From positions 1,231,001 through 1,295,000 of the forward strand of contig NZ_CP015756.1 in the NCBI RefSeq assembly GCF_001877035.1: a stretch of DNA of 64,000 bases. Direction: 5' to 3'. The notes under the pieces were generated by a model. That model ran no database searches and was not told the origin of the DNA. It worked only from the letters and a program-made list of their open reading frames with translations. Position numbers and translations under genes: made by a program. The stretch is from Clostridium estertheticum subsp. estertheticum. GTDB taxonomy: Bacteria; Bacillota; Clostridia; Clostridiales; Clostridiaceae. Shown here in pieces: positions 47,026 through 56,139 of this stretch. How positions within the stretch are numbered: the stretch's first letter is position 1; each line of letters starts with the position of its first letter.

Positions 47026-47229
47026 ATGAATAAATATAATTTAAAGGAAACAAAACAATCTGATGAACAATCAGGAGATAATGAGGATGTTAGTGGGGCT
47101 TCAAACGCTAAGGTAACTCAAATGTATAACATGCCTAACATGACGAGCGGTCCTAGTGATGCTACGGAAGAAGAAAAAGAAAAATTATATGGTCGCTCAA
47201 TTGCAAACAAAGGTATTAATAGAAAATAA
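47026..47229 (+). CDS. small hydrophilic protein of unknown function
   Basis: 67 residues, acidic and polar (Lys, Glu, Ser, Asn), probably disordered, with no cysteine. I chose ATG 47026 (MNKYNLKE) because AGAAGGGAGC lies ahead; ATG at 46972 lacks such a site. A strong terminator follows. It could be a small spore-coat or stress protein, but I do not recognise it. Confidence 0.6.
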   Translation: MNKYNLKETKQSDEQSGDNEDVSGASNAKVTQMYNMPNMTSGPSDATEEEKEKLYGRSIANKGINRK

Positions 47230-47230
47230 C

Positions 47231-47269
47231 ATTAAGGCAGGATGATTATCCTGCCTTAATATTATTTTT
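47231..47269 (+). terminator. rho-independent terminator
   Basis: ATTAAGGCAGGAT pairs with ATCCTGCCTTAAT around a short loop, followed by ATTATTTTT. It lies between the small gene and the convergent importer operon. Confidence 0.88.
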
Positions 47270-47284
47270 GAGATTAAACTAAAT

Positions 47285-48067
47285 CTATATTAAGTTATAG
47301 GTAATACAGACTGGTTTATGGTTTATAGGTTCATCAACAACTACGGCATCTATGTTAAATATCTTTTTTAGATTATCATTAGTCATTATTTCTCTAGGGG
47401 TTCCACTACAAACTATGTTACCATCTTTAATTCCAACCATATAATCTGCGAACCTTGCTGCGTTATTTAAATCATGAATTACCATGACAATAGTTTGTCC
47501 ATGTAATTTATTTAAATCATCCAATAATTGTAGAATTTCTAACTGATGTGCTAAATCTAAATAAGTTGTAGGTTCATCTAATAATAAAATTTCTGTTTCT
47601 TGTGCGAGAGTCATAGCTATCCATACCCTTTGTCTTTGTCCACCGGATAATGACTCTATAGGCCTATCTTTGAATTCTTCCATGTTAATTATCTTTAGTG
47701 CCCAATCTATTTTTTCTTTATCCTTGGCCATTAATTTACCAAATCCACTTTGATGAGGAAATCTTCCATAGGCTACAAGTTCACCTACAGTTAACCCATT
47801 TGGTGCCTCGGGACTTTGAGGTAAAACCGCCATTTTTTTTGCTATTGATTTCGAACTTAAACTTTGAATGTCATTACCATTTATGTATATGATTCCGTTT
47901 TTAGGTTTTAATATTCTTGCAATAGTTTTTAATATGGTTGATTTTCCACAACCATTTGAGCCTATAATAGTTGTAATTTTTCCTTGAGGTATATTTAAAT
48001 TTAAATCTTTTACAATGTCAGAATCTCCATAAGAAATAGAAAGATTCTCAGTTTTTATGCTATTCAT
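47285..48067 (-). CDS. iron-siderophore ABC transporter ATP-binding protein
   Basis: 260 residues, FepC/FhuC type. Walker A GSNGCGKST is near residue 36, signature LSGGQRQRVWIAMTLA near 140 and Walker B ILLLDEPTTYLD near 160. Start: ATG after TTAGGAGG. It is the last gene of the minus-strand operon SBP-permease-permease-ATPase. Confidence 0.92.
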   Translation of the reverse strand: MNSIKTENLSISYGDSDIVKDLNLNIPQGKITTIIGSNGCGKSTILKTIARILKPKNGIIYINGNDIQSLSSKSIAKKMAVLPQSPEAPNGLTVGELVAYGRFPHQSGFGKLMAKDKEKIDWALKIINMEEFKDRPIESLSGGQRQRVWIAMTLAQETEILLLDEPTTYLDLAHQLEILQLLDDLNKLHGQTIVMVIHDLNNAARFADYMVGIKDGNIVCSGTPREIMTNDNLKKIFNIDAVVVDEPINHKPVCITYNLI

Positions 48068-48096
48068 ATTGAGCCTCCTAAGCTAAGCATTCATAA

Positions 48097-49080
48097 TTAT
48101 TCTTTCATAATCAAATAAATGAAATAGGGTACCCCAATAATTGAAACAACTATTCCAACAGGCATTTCAATAGGAGCTAAAACGTTTTTAGCTATAGTGT
48201 CAGACAACAATAAAATTATTGAACTAACTAAGGCTGAAGTTGGTAATAATAATTTGTGCTTTGGTCCAACAAGTTTTCTAGCTACATGTGGAGAAATCAA
48301 CCCTAAAAATGCTATGGTTCCTGCAACAGCTGTAGCTGCTCCTGCTAAGGCCACGGTATATATTAGTAGTGTCCTTCTCTCTTTTTCTATATTCACGCCA
48401 AGTCCGACTGATAACTCGTCACCTAAACTTAAAACATCAAGGTATCTAGCCTTATAAATTATAAGTCCTGTAAAAATGAATACAAAAGGGAGCGTTGCTA
48501 TAACATAATTCCAATTAGTTCCCCAAATACTTCCTGAGGTCCAAATCATTATTTTGTTAAAATCCTGCGTTGAAAATCTAAATTGAAATAGAACCAATAT
48601 AGCAGAAAAAGCAGAATTGATACCTATACCCATCAGGATCAATCTAGTGGGATTTATACCTTTTTTCCATGCTAAAGTATAAATAAGGAAGGCCGCAAAG
48701 CCTGCTCCAAAGAGAGCTATAATAGGCATAGTAAATATAGTAAGTAAATTTACATCAGAATATGCTTTTCCATTCATAAAATATATATAAATAACTACAG
48801 CTAGTGCTGCACCAGAACTTATACCTAATATACCAGGGTCTGCGAGATCATTTTTAGTTATTCCTTGAAGTACTGTTCCGGATACTGCTAAAGCGCTTGC
48901 TACAAGTAGAGCTATAATTATTCGTGGAAGTCTCATAGTGAAAAGTACTAGTTCCTGTTTTTTATCTCCTTGTCCAAAGAATGTTTTAATTACATCAATA
49001 GGACCTATAGCAAAGGTTCCTATATTAAAGCTAATTATAAATATTGAAAGGAGCAAAATAGATAAAATGCTTATAATCAA
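48097..49080 (-). CDS. iron-siderophore ABC transporter permease (FecCD family)
   Basis: 327 residues as given from TTG 49080, with about nine membrane segments. Conserved FecCD stretches LPRIIIALLVASALAVSG, ADPGILGISSGAAL and AFLGLISPHVARKLVGP are present. The start is uncertain: TTG 49080 has only a poor ribosome site. A perfect AAAGGAGG lies seven bases before an in-frame ATT at 49119, which would add thirteen residues (IIEHTHKGKKKLI) of the basic kind usual before the first helix. The gene overlaps or nearly touches the other permease gene. Confidence 0.9.
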   Translation of the reverse strand: MIISILSILLLSIFIISFNIGTFAIGPIDVIKTFFGQGDKKQELVLFTMRLPRIIIALLVASALAVSGTVLQGITKNDLADPGILGISSGAALAVVIYIYFMNGKAYSDVNLLTIFTMPIIALFGAGFAAFLIYTLAWKKGINPTRLILMGIGINSAFSAILVLFQFRFSTQDFNKIMIWTSGSIWGTNWNYVIATLPFVFIFTGLIIYKARYLDVLSLGDELSVGLGVNIEKERRTLLIYTVALAGAATAVAGTIAFLGLISPHVARKLVGPKHKLLLPTSALVSSIILLLSDTIAKNVLAPIEMPVGIVVSIIGVPYFIYLIMKE

Positions 49081-49112
49081 AATTAGTTTTTTCTTTCCTT
49101 TATGTGTATGTT

Positions 49113-50144
49113 CTATAATGATTTTGCCTCCTTTCTTACGATATATATGAAGAAAGGTACTCCAAGAAGTGCAGTTAATGCGCCAATAGGAGTTTCATAA
49201 GGCTGATTAATCATTCTAGCGGCTATATCGCTAAAAACTAGTAAATTTGCGCCAAGAACTAGAGAACATGGGATTATAAATCTATAATCTGGTCCAACTA
49301 AACTCCTTACAATTTGGGGGACAATAAGACCAAGAAAAGCAATATTACCGGCAACTGCAACGGAACTACCACTTAATATTATTACGATTACTATTCCAAT
49401 AAATCTTATAATGTTAGTTTTTTGACCAAGACCTATGGCAATTTCTTCTCCTAGGCTCAAAATGGTTATTTTAGGAGAAAGAATTATAGCTGCAATGACT
49501 CCGAATGTACCAAACGTGGCTAATAATTTTACACCTTCCCATTTCGCAGTAACAAGTCCTCCTGCAATCCAAAAACTAAGTTCCTGAGATAAATTAGAGT
49601 ACATTGCAATAGCAGTTGCAAGAGATATTAAAAGGGTACCTAAAGCTGTGCCTGCTAAAACAAGTTTAATGGGACTAACTCCTTTAATAGATCTAGAACT
49701 TAAAAGAAATACTATTATCCCACTTAAACTAGCTCCAATAAAAGCAAAAATCATTAAACCTGAAGAACCGATATTAGCCTTCATTGCAAAGGCTATAGCT
49801 ATTGTAAAAGTTGCACCTTGGGTAATTCCCATTATTGAAGGGTCAGCAATTGGGTTTCTTGTTATTCCTTGCATTATAGCACCTGATACTGCTAAAAATG
49901 CTCCAACTAGAGCAGCTGCAATTACCCTAGGAAGTCTTATATCGTGGATAATCTTTGAGTTTATATCATTGCTAGGTGAAAGCATGATACTCAAGACTGT
50001 ATTTAAATCTATATGTTTTGCACCAAGGGATACTGACAAAACAATTCCGAAAAACAGTATAATAAGTCCAATTACAATTATAAATGTACTCATAATAAGT
50101 CTATTCATCTTTTTCTTCTTTTGATTAAGTATTATATTATTCAT
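49113..50144 (-). CDS. iron-siderophore ABC transporter permease (FecCD family)
   Basis: 343 residues from ATG 50144, preferred over GTG 50162 because that codon is itself part of the GAGGTG ribosome site. About nine membrane segments, with LPRVIAAALVGAFLAVSGA, NPIADPSIMGITQGA and AFLGLIVPQIVRSLVGP. It pairs with the permease at 48097 to form the membrane channel of the importer. Confidence 0.92.
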   Translation of the reverse strand: MNNIILNQKKKKMNRLIMSTFIIVIGLIILFFGIVLSVSLGAKHIDLNTVLSIMLSPSNDINSKIIHDIRLPRVIAAALVGAFLAVSGAIMQGITRNPIADPSIMGITQGATFTIAIAFAMKANIGSSGLMIFAFIGASLSGIIVFLLSSRSIKGVSPIKLVLAGTALGTLLISLATAIAMYSNLSQELSFWIAGGLVTAKWEGVKLLATFGTFGVIAAIILSPKITILSLGEEIAIGLGQKTNIIRFIGIVIVIILSGSSVAVAGNIAFLGLIVPQIVRSLVGPDYRFIIPCSLVLGANLLVFSDIAARMINQPYETPIGALTALLGVPFFIYIVRKEAKSL

Positions 50145-50165
50145 TAAAGTGATGCACCTCACAGA

Positions 50166-51104
50166 TTATTTCACAAATTCTTTCTTTATTGAATCAAGTA
50201 ATAATTCTCTTCCTATTGGAGAATAACCTTGTGCAAAATATGGAGAACTAGGAAGCAGTGTAACATTTCCAGCTTTTACAGCTCTCATGCTTTTCCAAAC
50301 AGAACTACTTAATAAATCCTTTTTATCCACATCAGTTGCTATAACTACAACATGATCTGCATCAATTGATGATAAACCTTCCATAGTTACTACTGGTAAA
50401 CTTATTCCCTCTTGTTTTGGCATGTTTTTAGGTTGGGATAATTTCATATCTGATAATAACATTGAACCTATAGCTGCATCGCTAAAAATGTAATATTTGC
50501 CTGCGCTAGCGAGTACGGTAAGGTAAGTTTGTGTGCCATTAGTTTTCTTAATTTCATTACCTATTGTTATAGCTTTTTTATCGTAAGATACTAACCATTT
50601 TTGAGCATCTTTTTCTTGTCCAAACAGCTTGGAGATATTTGTTAGTTTTGATCTCCAATCATTAGCATAATCTTTAAGCATTACAACTGGTGCAATAGCT
50701 TTTAATTGTTCATATATTTTGGTTTGCCTCTCGCTCATTATAATTAAATCTGGATCAAGTTTTAGGATAGCTTCCATATCCATAGTTTCCATCATTGAAA
50801 AACCTACAAGTTTAGAAGAGTTCAATTTATCTTTTAGGTAACTTGGCTTTTCGGTAGTTTTATAAGAATCAGCATTGGCTGTACCTATTGGTGTGTGATT
50901 TAAAATTAATAATTCCTCTGTTGATCCAGATATATCAACTATACGTTTAGGACTTGTGGGCACCGTTACATTGCCTTTCATTGTACTAACCACTTTAGTT
51001 ACACTTACTTTCTTAACCGGTTCTGCAGCTTTTGAACAACCTGCAAAAACAGCAACAGAAATTAAAGCGGATGTTAATACTACGAATAATCTTTTTTTCT
51101 TCAT
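50166..51104 (-). CDS. iron-siderophore substrate-binding lipoprotein
   Basis: 312 residues. A lipoprotein signal (MKKKRLFVVLTSALISVAV, lipobox VFAGC with Cys22) anchors it outside the membrane. The fold is the FepB/FhuD helical-backbone type: PKRIVDISGSTEELLIL, then LDPDLIIMSERQ and the C-terminal YSPIGRELLLDSIKKEF. It captures an Fe(III) complex and delivers it to the permeases. First gene of the operon, behind a Fur-type operator. Confidence 0.92.
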   Translation of the reverse strand: MKKKRLFVVLTSALISVAVFAGCSKAAEPVKKVSVTKVVSTMKGNVTVPTSPKRIVDISGSTEELLILNHTPIGTANADSYKTTEKPSYLKDKLNSSKLVGFSMMETMDMEAILKLDPDLIIMSERQTKIYEQLKAIAPVVMLKDYANDWRSKLTNISKLFGQEKDAQKWLVSYDKKAITIGNEIKKTNGTQTYLTVLASAGKYYIFSDAAIGSMLLSDMKLSQPKNMPKQEGISLPVVTMEGLSSIDADHVVVIATDVDKKDLLSSSVWKSMRAVKAGNVTLLPSSPYFAQGYSPIGRELLLDSIKKEFVK

Positions 51105-51161
51105 GGAAATCCTCCTAAATTGTTTAAGTTAATATGTATAAAAATAATGATTAAGTAAATT

Positions 51162-51206
51162 ATAAATTATCATTTTAAATGAAAATGAAATTAAGAATCA
51201 TTATCA
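51162..51206 (-). promoter_or_regulatory. Fur-box region upstream of the iron importer
   Basis: On the minus strand TGATAATGATTCTTAAT (near 51190-51206) and AAAATGATAATTTAT (near 51162-51176) match halves of the GATAATGATAATCATTATC Fur consensus. Two adjacent sites before an iron-uptake operon fit Fur repression. Confidence 0.75.
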
Positions 51207-51362
51207 GTCAAATACAATATTTATTATATCAGAACTATTAAGTATGTCAATAATTTATTTTGAACCTAGAATATATCTAAAAAAGGGCAAGGAACTTATA
51301 AATAAAAAAATATTTTAAATAGTTTAATTATATGGTATAATATTAAAGGTAACTTAATATAT

Positions 51363-51454
51363 GGAGAGATGTCCGAGTGGCCTATGGTACCTGCCTCGAA
51401 AACAGGCGAACGGGTTATTCCGTTCCGGGGGTTCAAATCCCCCTTTCTCCGCCA
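51363..51454 (+). tRNA. tRNA-Ser (anticodon CGA)
   Basis: 92 bases with acceptor stem GGAGAGA/TTTCTCC, long variable arm (CGAACGGGTTATTCCGTTC), T-arm GGGGGTTCAAATCCCCC and encoded CCA. The anticodon loop CTCGAAA reads UCG codons. The last anticodon-stem pair appears as C-A (CCTGC / ACAGG). A terminator follows. Downstream begins a genomic island. Confidence 0.95.
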
Positions 51455-51462
51455 AAATCAAG

Positions 51463-51493
51463 GGCTCTAGCAGATTGTGCTAGAGCCATTTTA
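51463..51493 (+). terminator. rho-independent terminator after tRNA-Ser
   Basis: GGCTCTAGCA pairs with TGCTAGAGCC around a five-base loop, followed by ATTTTAG. Confidence 0.88.
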
Positions 51494-51520
51494 GTATGAT
51501 TTTTTAATAAAAAAGGAGCA

Positions 51521-51546
51521 TGTGACGCCGGTTTGACGACAAAATA
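51521..51546. repeat. left end repeat of the genomic island (possible att scar)
   Basis: The 26 bases from TGTGACGCCG to ACAAAATA recur at 62480-62505 with three mismatches by my count. The two copies bracket the recombinase relics and defence-like genes, about 66 bases downstream of tRNA-Ser. They could be attachment-site copies or 3' ends of an integrase region. Confidence 0.6.
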
Positions 51547-51633
51547 GGAAAGACTAAACGGAAATGGATTTTAAGTATTTTTTTATATTATCAAAATGGA
51601 TGATTTGAATATGAAAAAATAGATTTATAATAT

Positions 51634-51746
51634 GGTACGGTGAACCGTATCACAAATAACGGTGATTTTTTATTGATAGGAGGTTGATGTGTTTCGCATC
51701 CACCAGTGAAGCCCTCAACTAATTGAATTTAGTTGAGGGTTTTATT
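51634..51746 (+). repeat. structured repeat with terminator, copy 1 (possible small RNA)
   Basis: It begins with the palindrome TACGGTGAACCGTA. A hairpin GGTTGATG/CATCCACC with a TTTCG-containing loop follows, and a strong terminator closes it (CCCTCAACTAA stem at 51712-51739, then TTTTATTT). No open frame is present. A second copy follows at 51781. It reads like a small transcript or the end of a lost gene. Confidence 0.55.
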
Positions 51747-51780
51747 TATTCTATAATTTAGTTGGATTAAAATGATGAAA

Positions 51781-51889
51781 GGTGAATCGTATCACAAATA
51801 ACTGTTACTTTTTATTAGGTTGAGTTGATATGCTTCGCTTCAACTAGTGAAACCTTTGATTAGTATTATTTAGGCAAGGGCTATTTTAT
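51781..51889 (+). repeat. structured repeat, copy 2 (degenerate)
   Basis: It shares GGTGAATCGTATCACAAATAAC and a hairpin AGTTGA/TCAACT around a CTTCG-containing loop, then AGTGAAACC, with copy 1. Its terminator part is weaker (CCTTTG / CAAGGG). From 51890 to 52082 I see only the leader of the next gene. Confidence 0.5.
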
Positions 51890-52082
51890 GTTCTAATTTA
51901 TTCTTGAAATTTGACATACTGTTTAAAGGATAAAATTGCGCAGCGTATTTTGCAGCCAATAAAAAAAGCGAATAAAATAAAGAAAAAGTATTGCTGCTAA
52001 GTAAATTTATATAAATAACAAATAATGTATTGACAATAATTTATTGCAGCAGTATAATTAAGAAAAGTAGAGAGGTGATATT

Positions 52083-53303
52083 ATGAGTTTAAAGTTAAAG
52101 AAGAGTTTTAAGAATAAAATAGAAATTGACCCTTCTAGAGAAACAATGATTATGACTATTGAGGATATTTGTAGAAGAGTTGATGAGGGTAAAATTGTGA
52201 TGCCAATTTTTCAAACAGGGTTGCGATGGACTGAAGTAAAAAGAAGCGATTTATTATCTTTTGAATTAAATGGATTTGCAGCAGTCTCGCCAATTTCAAT
52301 GTGCCATTTGGACTTTGGATTTGACCCACAAGAAGATATATATGTAAAATATGGTTCTCAAATAAGTCTGATGACTAGAGAAAAATTAATTGGAATCCGC
52401 GGAGAAGTATACTCTTTAACAGATGGTCAGCAAAGAATTTCTACAAATTATAAGTGTTATATTGGGCATGAAGATTTTAAAAATTATGTGGTAGATTTAG
52501 AGGCTGGCAAAATTGTAGTATTAAAAGATTCTGATGTTCCTATAGAAGGACAAATACCTGTTGGTGTTATATATAATAAGGATTTTAAAATCTTTGATGA
52601 TTATGTAAGAAAGCATAAAGAATTACAAGATAGTTCATTAAACACATACCTTTCTCTTATTAGAAATAAATTTTTAGGTTATAGATATACTGTGAATTTA
52701 GCCAGAAACCTTGATGAGAAGCAACAAATGAAATGGTTTGAGATACTTAACAATGCAGGTAGTAAAATACCACTTAAAGAAATGCGTTTATCTAGATTAA
52801 AGATAAAAGATGTTGATTATCATAGTGAATATATTAGTAAATTTATTAAGCAGTTAGTTGACAAGAAATATAACGAAATATTTACAAGTAAATCAACTCA
52901 AGTTTCATATCCTTTAGCAGCTTTAAATCCAGCATATGATTATTTATTTTCAAAAATTGATACGAAAAAAATAGCTCCTATTGCTTCTGATGTTAAAGAA
53001 GGTAGAATTTGTGATTTAGATACAGAAGAATTAAAAAAATTATTTGAAATGACATTGAATTCTTTAGAATTGACACTTGAGTTTATTGATAGTAATGAAC
53101 TGGACATTCCAATCAGAATGGAATTTATTACGTTTGCAATGGGATATTTTGTTTATGGTAATAATGAAGAGTTATCAGAAGTAAGAAAAGAATTTTTGAT
53201 TAATTGGTTTAATAATATCGAATTTACGAATATGGTTAACACTACTAAGAGACTAGAGTATTACAAATTAATTAATATGATTCCAATGGCTGAAGTAAAT
53301 TAG
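52083..53303 (+). CDS. DUF262 (GmrSD N-terminal-like) protein A
   Basis: 406 residues. The DUF262 core is visible: PIFQTGLRW at 41-49 in place of the usual P-x-FQR-x-x-VW, and the nucleotide-binding DGQQR at 114-118. DUF262 proteins belong to the ParB/Srx-like NTPase fold and include the GmrS part of GmrSD restriction systems and BrxU. No HNH motif (DUF1524) follows, so a partner may supply nuclease activity. Start: ATG after AGAGAGGTG. First large gene of the island. A defence role is inference. Confidence 0.75.
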   Translation: MSLKLKKSFKNKIEIDPSRETMIMTIEDICRRVDEGKIVMPIFQTGLRWTEVKRSDLLSFELNGFAAVSPISMCHLDFGFDPQEDIYVKYGSQISLMTREKLIGIRGEVYSLTDGQQRISTNYKCYIGHEDFKNYVVDLEAGKIVVLKDSDVPIEGQIPVGVIYNKDFKIFDDYVRKHKELQDSSLNTYLSLIRNKFLGYRYTVNLARNLDEKQQMKWFEILNNAGSKIPLKEMRLSRLKIKDVDYHSEYISKFIKQLVDKKYNEIFTSKSTQVSYPLAALNPAYDYLFSKIDTKKIAPIASDVKEGRICDLDTEELKKLFEMTLNSLELTLEFIDSNELDIPIRMEFITFAMGYFVYGNNEELSEVRKEFLINWFNNIEFTNMVNTTKRLEYYKLINMIPMAEVN

Positions 53304-53817
53304 TACTTGTTCTTTTAATTAAATCTAGAACTGAATTAATAGAGACTTTAATTGTTTTATTAATAGCAGTTAGATAATTAATAAATTCTAGAATAATATA
53401 AAAATGGGGTTCCTAGAATGTATACAATTAAAAAAAATGTAAACGCGATATACAATTAGTTTATATAGGGTAGTGTAAAATACTTTATTATGTTAAAGGA
53501 TAAGAGTAAGTCAATCAGTAGTTTATGGACAAGGTATCATTTAATATGTCAGTATAATAATTTAAAAATCCCCAAAAGAAAAAGAAAAAGCTCAATAGAT
53601 TGCCGTCCATTGAAGCTTTTCTAAAAACAAATTCATTATTTAAAAATTTAAATTTCTTATCACAAGAAATTATCTTACATTAAGTAGTGAATATTGTCAA
53701 TGTTTTTAGCGATAAACTAGGTGCAATAGTAGGAGAGAAGTAGTATTGCAATTGTATTTTTCGTGGGTTTATATATAAATATAAGATAAAATTCATTATT
53801 TTAAGGAGGATTTATTT
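53304..53817. other. gene-free stretch within the island
   Basis: About 510 AT-rich bases. A hairpin at 53586-53620 (AAAAGCTCAAT against ATTGAAGCTTTT, one bulge) is a possible terminator. The end is the leader of the 53818 gene. No protein similarity recognised. Confidence 0.5.
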
Positions 53818-54099
53818 ATGAAGGCAACTAAAATTAAAATGAAATCTGGATGTGGAACATCTAATAATTTATTAGAAATTGATAGTATTTATTTAATGGA
53901 GTGTGAACAGGATGGTTTTTATAAAAAAGATAAAGTATATGATTATTTGGTGAAAAGTAATAAGGGAATCCAAGTAGATATTCACCCATATCCAAACTTA
54001 ATACCTATGACGAGTCCATCACCTAACTATGAGAAATATGTAAAATCATCACCAAACAGTACATCAATTGACAACTTGTTAAGCCTACCTAGAGAATAG
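53818..54099 (+). CDS. small protein of unknown function (island)
   Basis: 93 residues, no membrane segment. Two cysteines (C13, C29) lie in the N-terminal half, and the C-terminal half is rich in Pro and Ser (HPYPNLIPMTSPSPNYEKY), so it is probably flexible. Start: ATG after AAGGAGGATTTATTT, a strong site. It is 14 bases ahead of the next gene, which suggests a two-gene unit. Not recognised. Confidence 0.65.
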   Translation: MKATKIKMKSGCGTSNNLLEIDSIYLMECEQDGFYKKDKVYDYLVKSNKGIQVDIHPYPNLIPMTSPSPNYEKYVKSSPNSTSIDNLLSLPRE

Positions 54100-54113
54100 G
54101 GGAGGGTAAAGAG

Positions 54114-55010
54114 ATGATAATTAATGGCAAGAGAATACGAAATATTGATAAATACCTTTCTGAGTTTCAAGAAGGGGAGCATCTTTATATTGGACTACAA
54201 AATGTAGAAATGTATTGTGATGAGGTAAGAAAATATGGACTTCTAGGAGATTTGTCGGAGAAATATGCTTTCTTACCAAGACCTATTAAAAGTGTTACAA
54301 ATTTTAATGCAAACGGGCGATGGGTTATCGATAAGTCTGTTCCCAGGGAGGATAGGACTTTTGAGAGTGAGTATCATATAGTGGATTGGCATGGTAATGA
54401 CCATTATGGCACACGTTATTGTACAAAAAAGTGTTATCATAGCAATCTAATTCCACCACCGGAAATTGAGCTTATATACACAAATGGCTTGTTACTTTCA
54501 CCATTATTAATATATACACATGAGAATAAAAATATAATAAAGCATACTATAAATATGTATCTTGAGATGTTTGGAGTATGTGAAACATTGACTGAAAAAT
54601 ATACTCCTAAGCAAACAATAACTATGGAAAGGTTAACCTGGACTGTGTTTCCTAAAGGTGAATATCCTTGGAAAAAGGCAAAGTCATATCTTGGTGCAAT
54701 TCTAAATACGATACCAACTAGGCACAAAGCCATTATAAGCAAAAGACATGAAGCAATTGCAAAAAATGTACCAGACTTCATGGCAATAGGAGACCAAGGA
54801 TTTTGGGGATACGTAATTTATGGTTTTATTAAAAAAGGTATCTTTATATTTGAGTCCAATAAGCCCAATAATGCTACCTATGTTTTTAGAGGAAATTGGA
54901 AACAAGCTTCAAAGCTGACTAAGTCAGAAATATTAAGTGGACAACTTCAAGAAGCAAGAATTATTCATGATAAGAAATGGAATAATGGTATTAGTAAATT
55001 AATTAGTTAA
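54114..55010 (+). CDS. protein of unknown function, 298 residues (island)
   Basis: No signal peptide or clear membrane helix. Notable are a WHGNDHYGTRYCTKKCYHS stretch near 102-120, with His and Cys that could bind metal, and aromatic-rich segments (YPWKKAKSYLGAI, GFWGYVIYGFIKKGIFIFES) near the C-terminus. Start: ATG after GGGGAGGG. It forms a pair with the 53818 gene. Given its place in a defence-like island it may be an effector or toxin, but this is only context; I do not recognise the family. Confidence 0.65.
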   Translation: MIINGKRIRNIDKYLSEFQEGEHLYIGLQNVEMYCDEVRKYGLLGDLSEKYAFLPRPIKSVTNFNANGRWVIDKSVPREDRTFESEYHIVDWHGNDHYGTRYCTKKCYHSNLIPPPEIELIYTNGLLLSPLLIYTHENKNIIKHTINMYLEMFGVCETLTEKYTPKQTITMERLTWTVFPKGEYPWKKAKSYLGAILNTIPTRHKAIISKRHEAIAKNVPDFMAIGDQGFWGYVIYGFIKKGIFIFESNKPNNATYVFRGNWKQASKLTKSEILSGQLQEARIIHDKKWNNGISKLIS

Positions 55011-55149
55011 TCATATTGAGAGTGTAGTTAAAGTAATTGATAAATAAAGTCAACAATGTAACTGCACTTTCAATGCTATTAATTAGTACAGAATTTAGCA
55101 AGAAATTTATAGGGTATTTTCTATAGGATACTATAAATCACTGTTCTAG

Positions 55150-55240
55150 AAGAAGAAATGAGTTGCTACAAGCAATAATAAGTAGGATAACCATAAAAGA
55201 TAAAAAGAACTACACTTTTACGAAAAGGTACAAAAATAAA
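55150..55240 (+). pseudogene. remnant of a large serine recombinase C-terminus
   Basis: ELLQAIISRITIKDKKN mirrors TLLKLIINKITIKDKKD of the fragment at 56140, and a 27-base stretch (ACACTTT to AAAAATA) matches with one difference. A short deletion shifts the frame. No intact recombinase remains. The surrounding DNA from 55011 to 55473 is otherwise unassigned. Confidence 0.65.
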
Positions 55241-55473
55241 TATAAATACAGACCTTATAAAGTATCGGTACTTAATAAGGTTTATTTTTCGTTACAGTTT
55301 GATTAAATGAGACAATATGTTAAACTTATTAATTACCATTAAGAGGTCAGAAAAGAGAGTATTAAAAGAATTTTAGTAGGAGTAATATAGAAAAAATCGG
55401 AATTATTTTTACGCCTTGGACAGGATGAGTGGTATATAATAAAATTATAAATAAATAAGTGGAGGGATTTAAT

Positions 55474-55743
55474 ATGTATAGTTGGTCTGAAAATGATGAT
55501 ATTATAGCATTTTACTTATATCTATATAGTACTAAAGAAATTAATTTTACGTATGATAAAATATCTAAGAAACTTGGAATGAGCATAGGAAGCTTAAATA
55601 TGAGAAGAAAGATTTATAAGCACTTAGATAATAAACTAGGGGGGCTATGTAATGCAGCAGGGCAAACAATTATAGTATTTGAACGGTTTAAAGGAATAAA
55701 TTGTAGGGTTTATAAAGAAATAGTTGATAAATTATTAGCTTAA
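55474..55743 (+). CDS. small HTH-like protein
   Basis: 89 residues. WSENDDIIAFYLYLY is followed by a probable helix-turn-helix (ISKKLGMSIGSLNMRRKIYKHL), then a 'GGL-N-A' stretch. Such small proteins with a 'kisKKLGMs-GSL-MR' core occur near nucleases and in defence loci, from memory. Start: ATG 55474 after GGAGGG; GTG 55459 overlaps that site. It may be a regulator of the island. Confidence 0.6.
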   Translation: MYSWSENDDIIAFYLYLYSTKEINFTYDKISKKLGMSIGSLNMRRKIYKHLDNKLGGLCNAAGQTIIVFERFKGINCRVYKEIVDKLLA

Positions 55744-55788
55744 TATTGATTATATAGGTAGTGTTATATATTTAATAATATATGAAGA

Positions 55789-56034
55789 AGTGATGCAAGA
55801 GAGCATGTGGATAATCTGTTTTCAATGTTCAAAAGGTTCGTAAAAGGGCAAGATTGCCTGAAAAGAGAATATAGGGTAGAGCGTCGTGAAAATGGATCAT
55901 CTCATGAAGAAAGATATTAAGCTGCAAAACTTTGGGATAATTCACTGCAAAAATATCTAGTAGTAGCTGCAATAAAGCATGTGTTGCTGTATAATGACTA
56001 CCAGAAAATTAGTTGTAAATATTTCGCTGCATAA
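55789..56034 (+). pseudogene. possible phage-type gene fragment with an internal stop
   Basis: One frame reads through 82 codons of protein-like sequence (REHVDNLFSMFKRFVKG ... AAKLWDNSLQKYLVVAAIKH) with a single TAA at 55918-55920. No start with a ribosome site is seen. The family is not recognised. I report it as a decayed fragment with low confidence. Confidence 0.3.
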
Positions 56035-56139
56035 TCTAAATAGTGCAGTGAATTGTAACAAGTCTAAGATTGAGTAAAATCTGTCTAAGGCTATTTTTTG
56101 CACATGTAACAATCCTAAATTTAAATATATATTATTACT

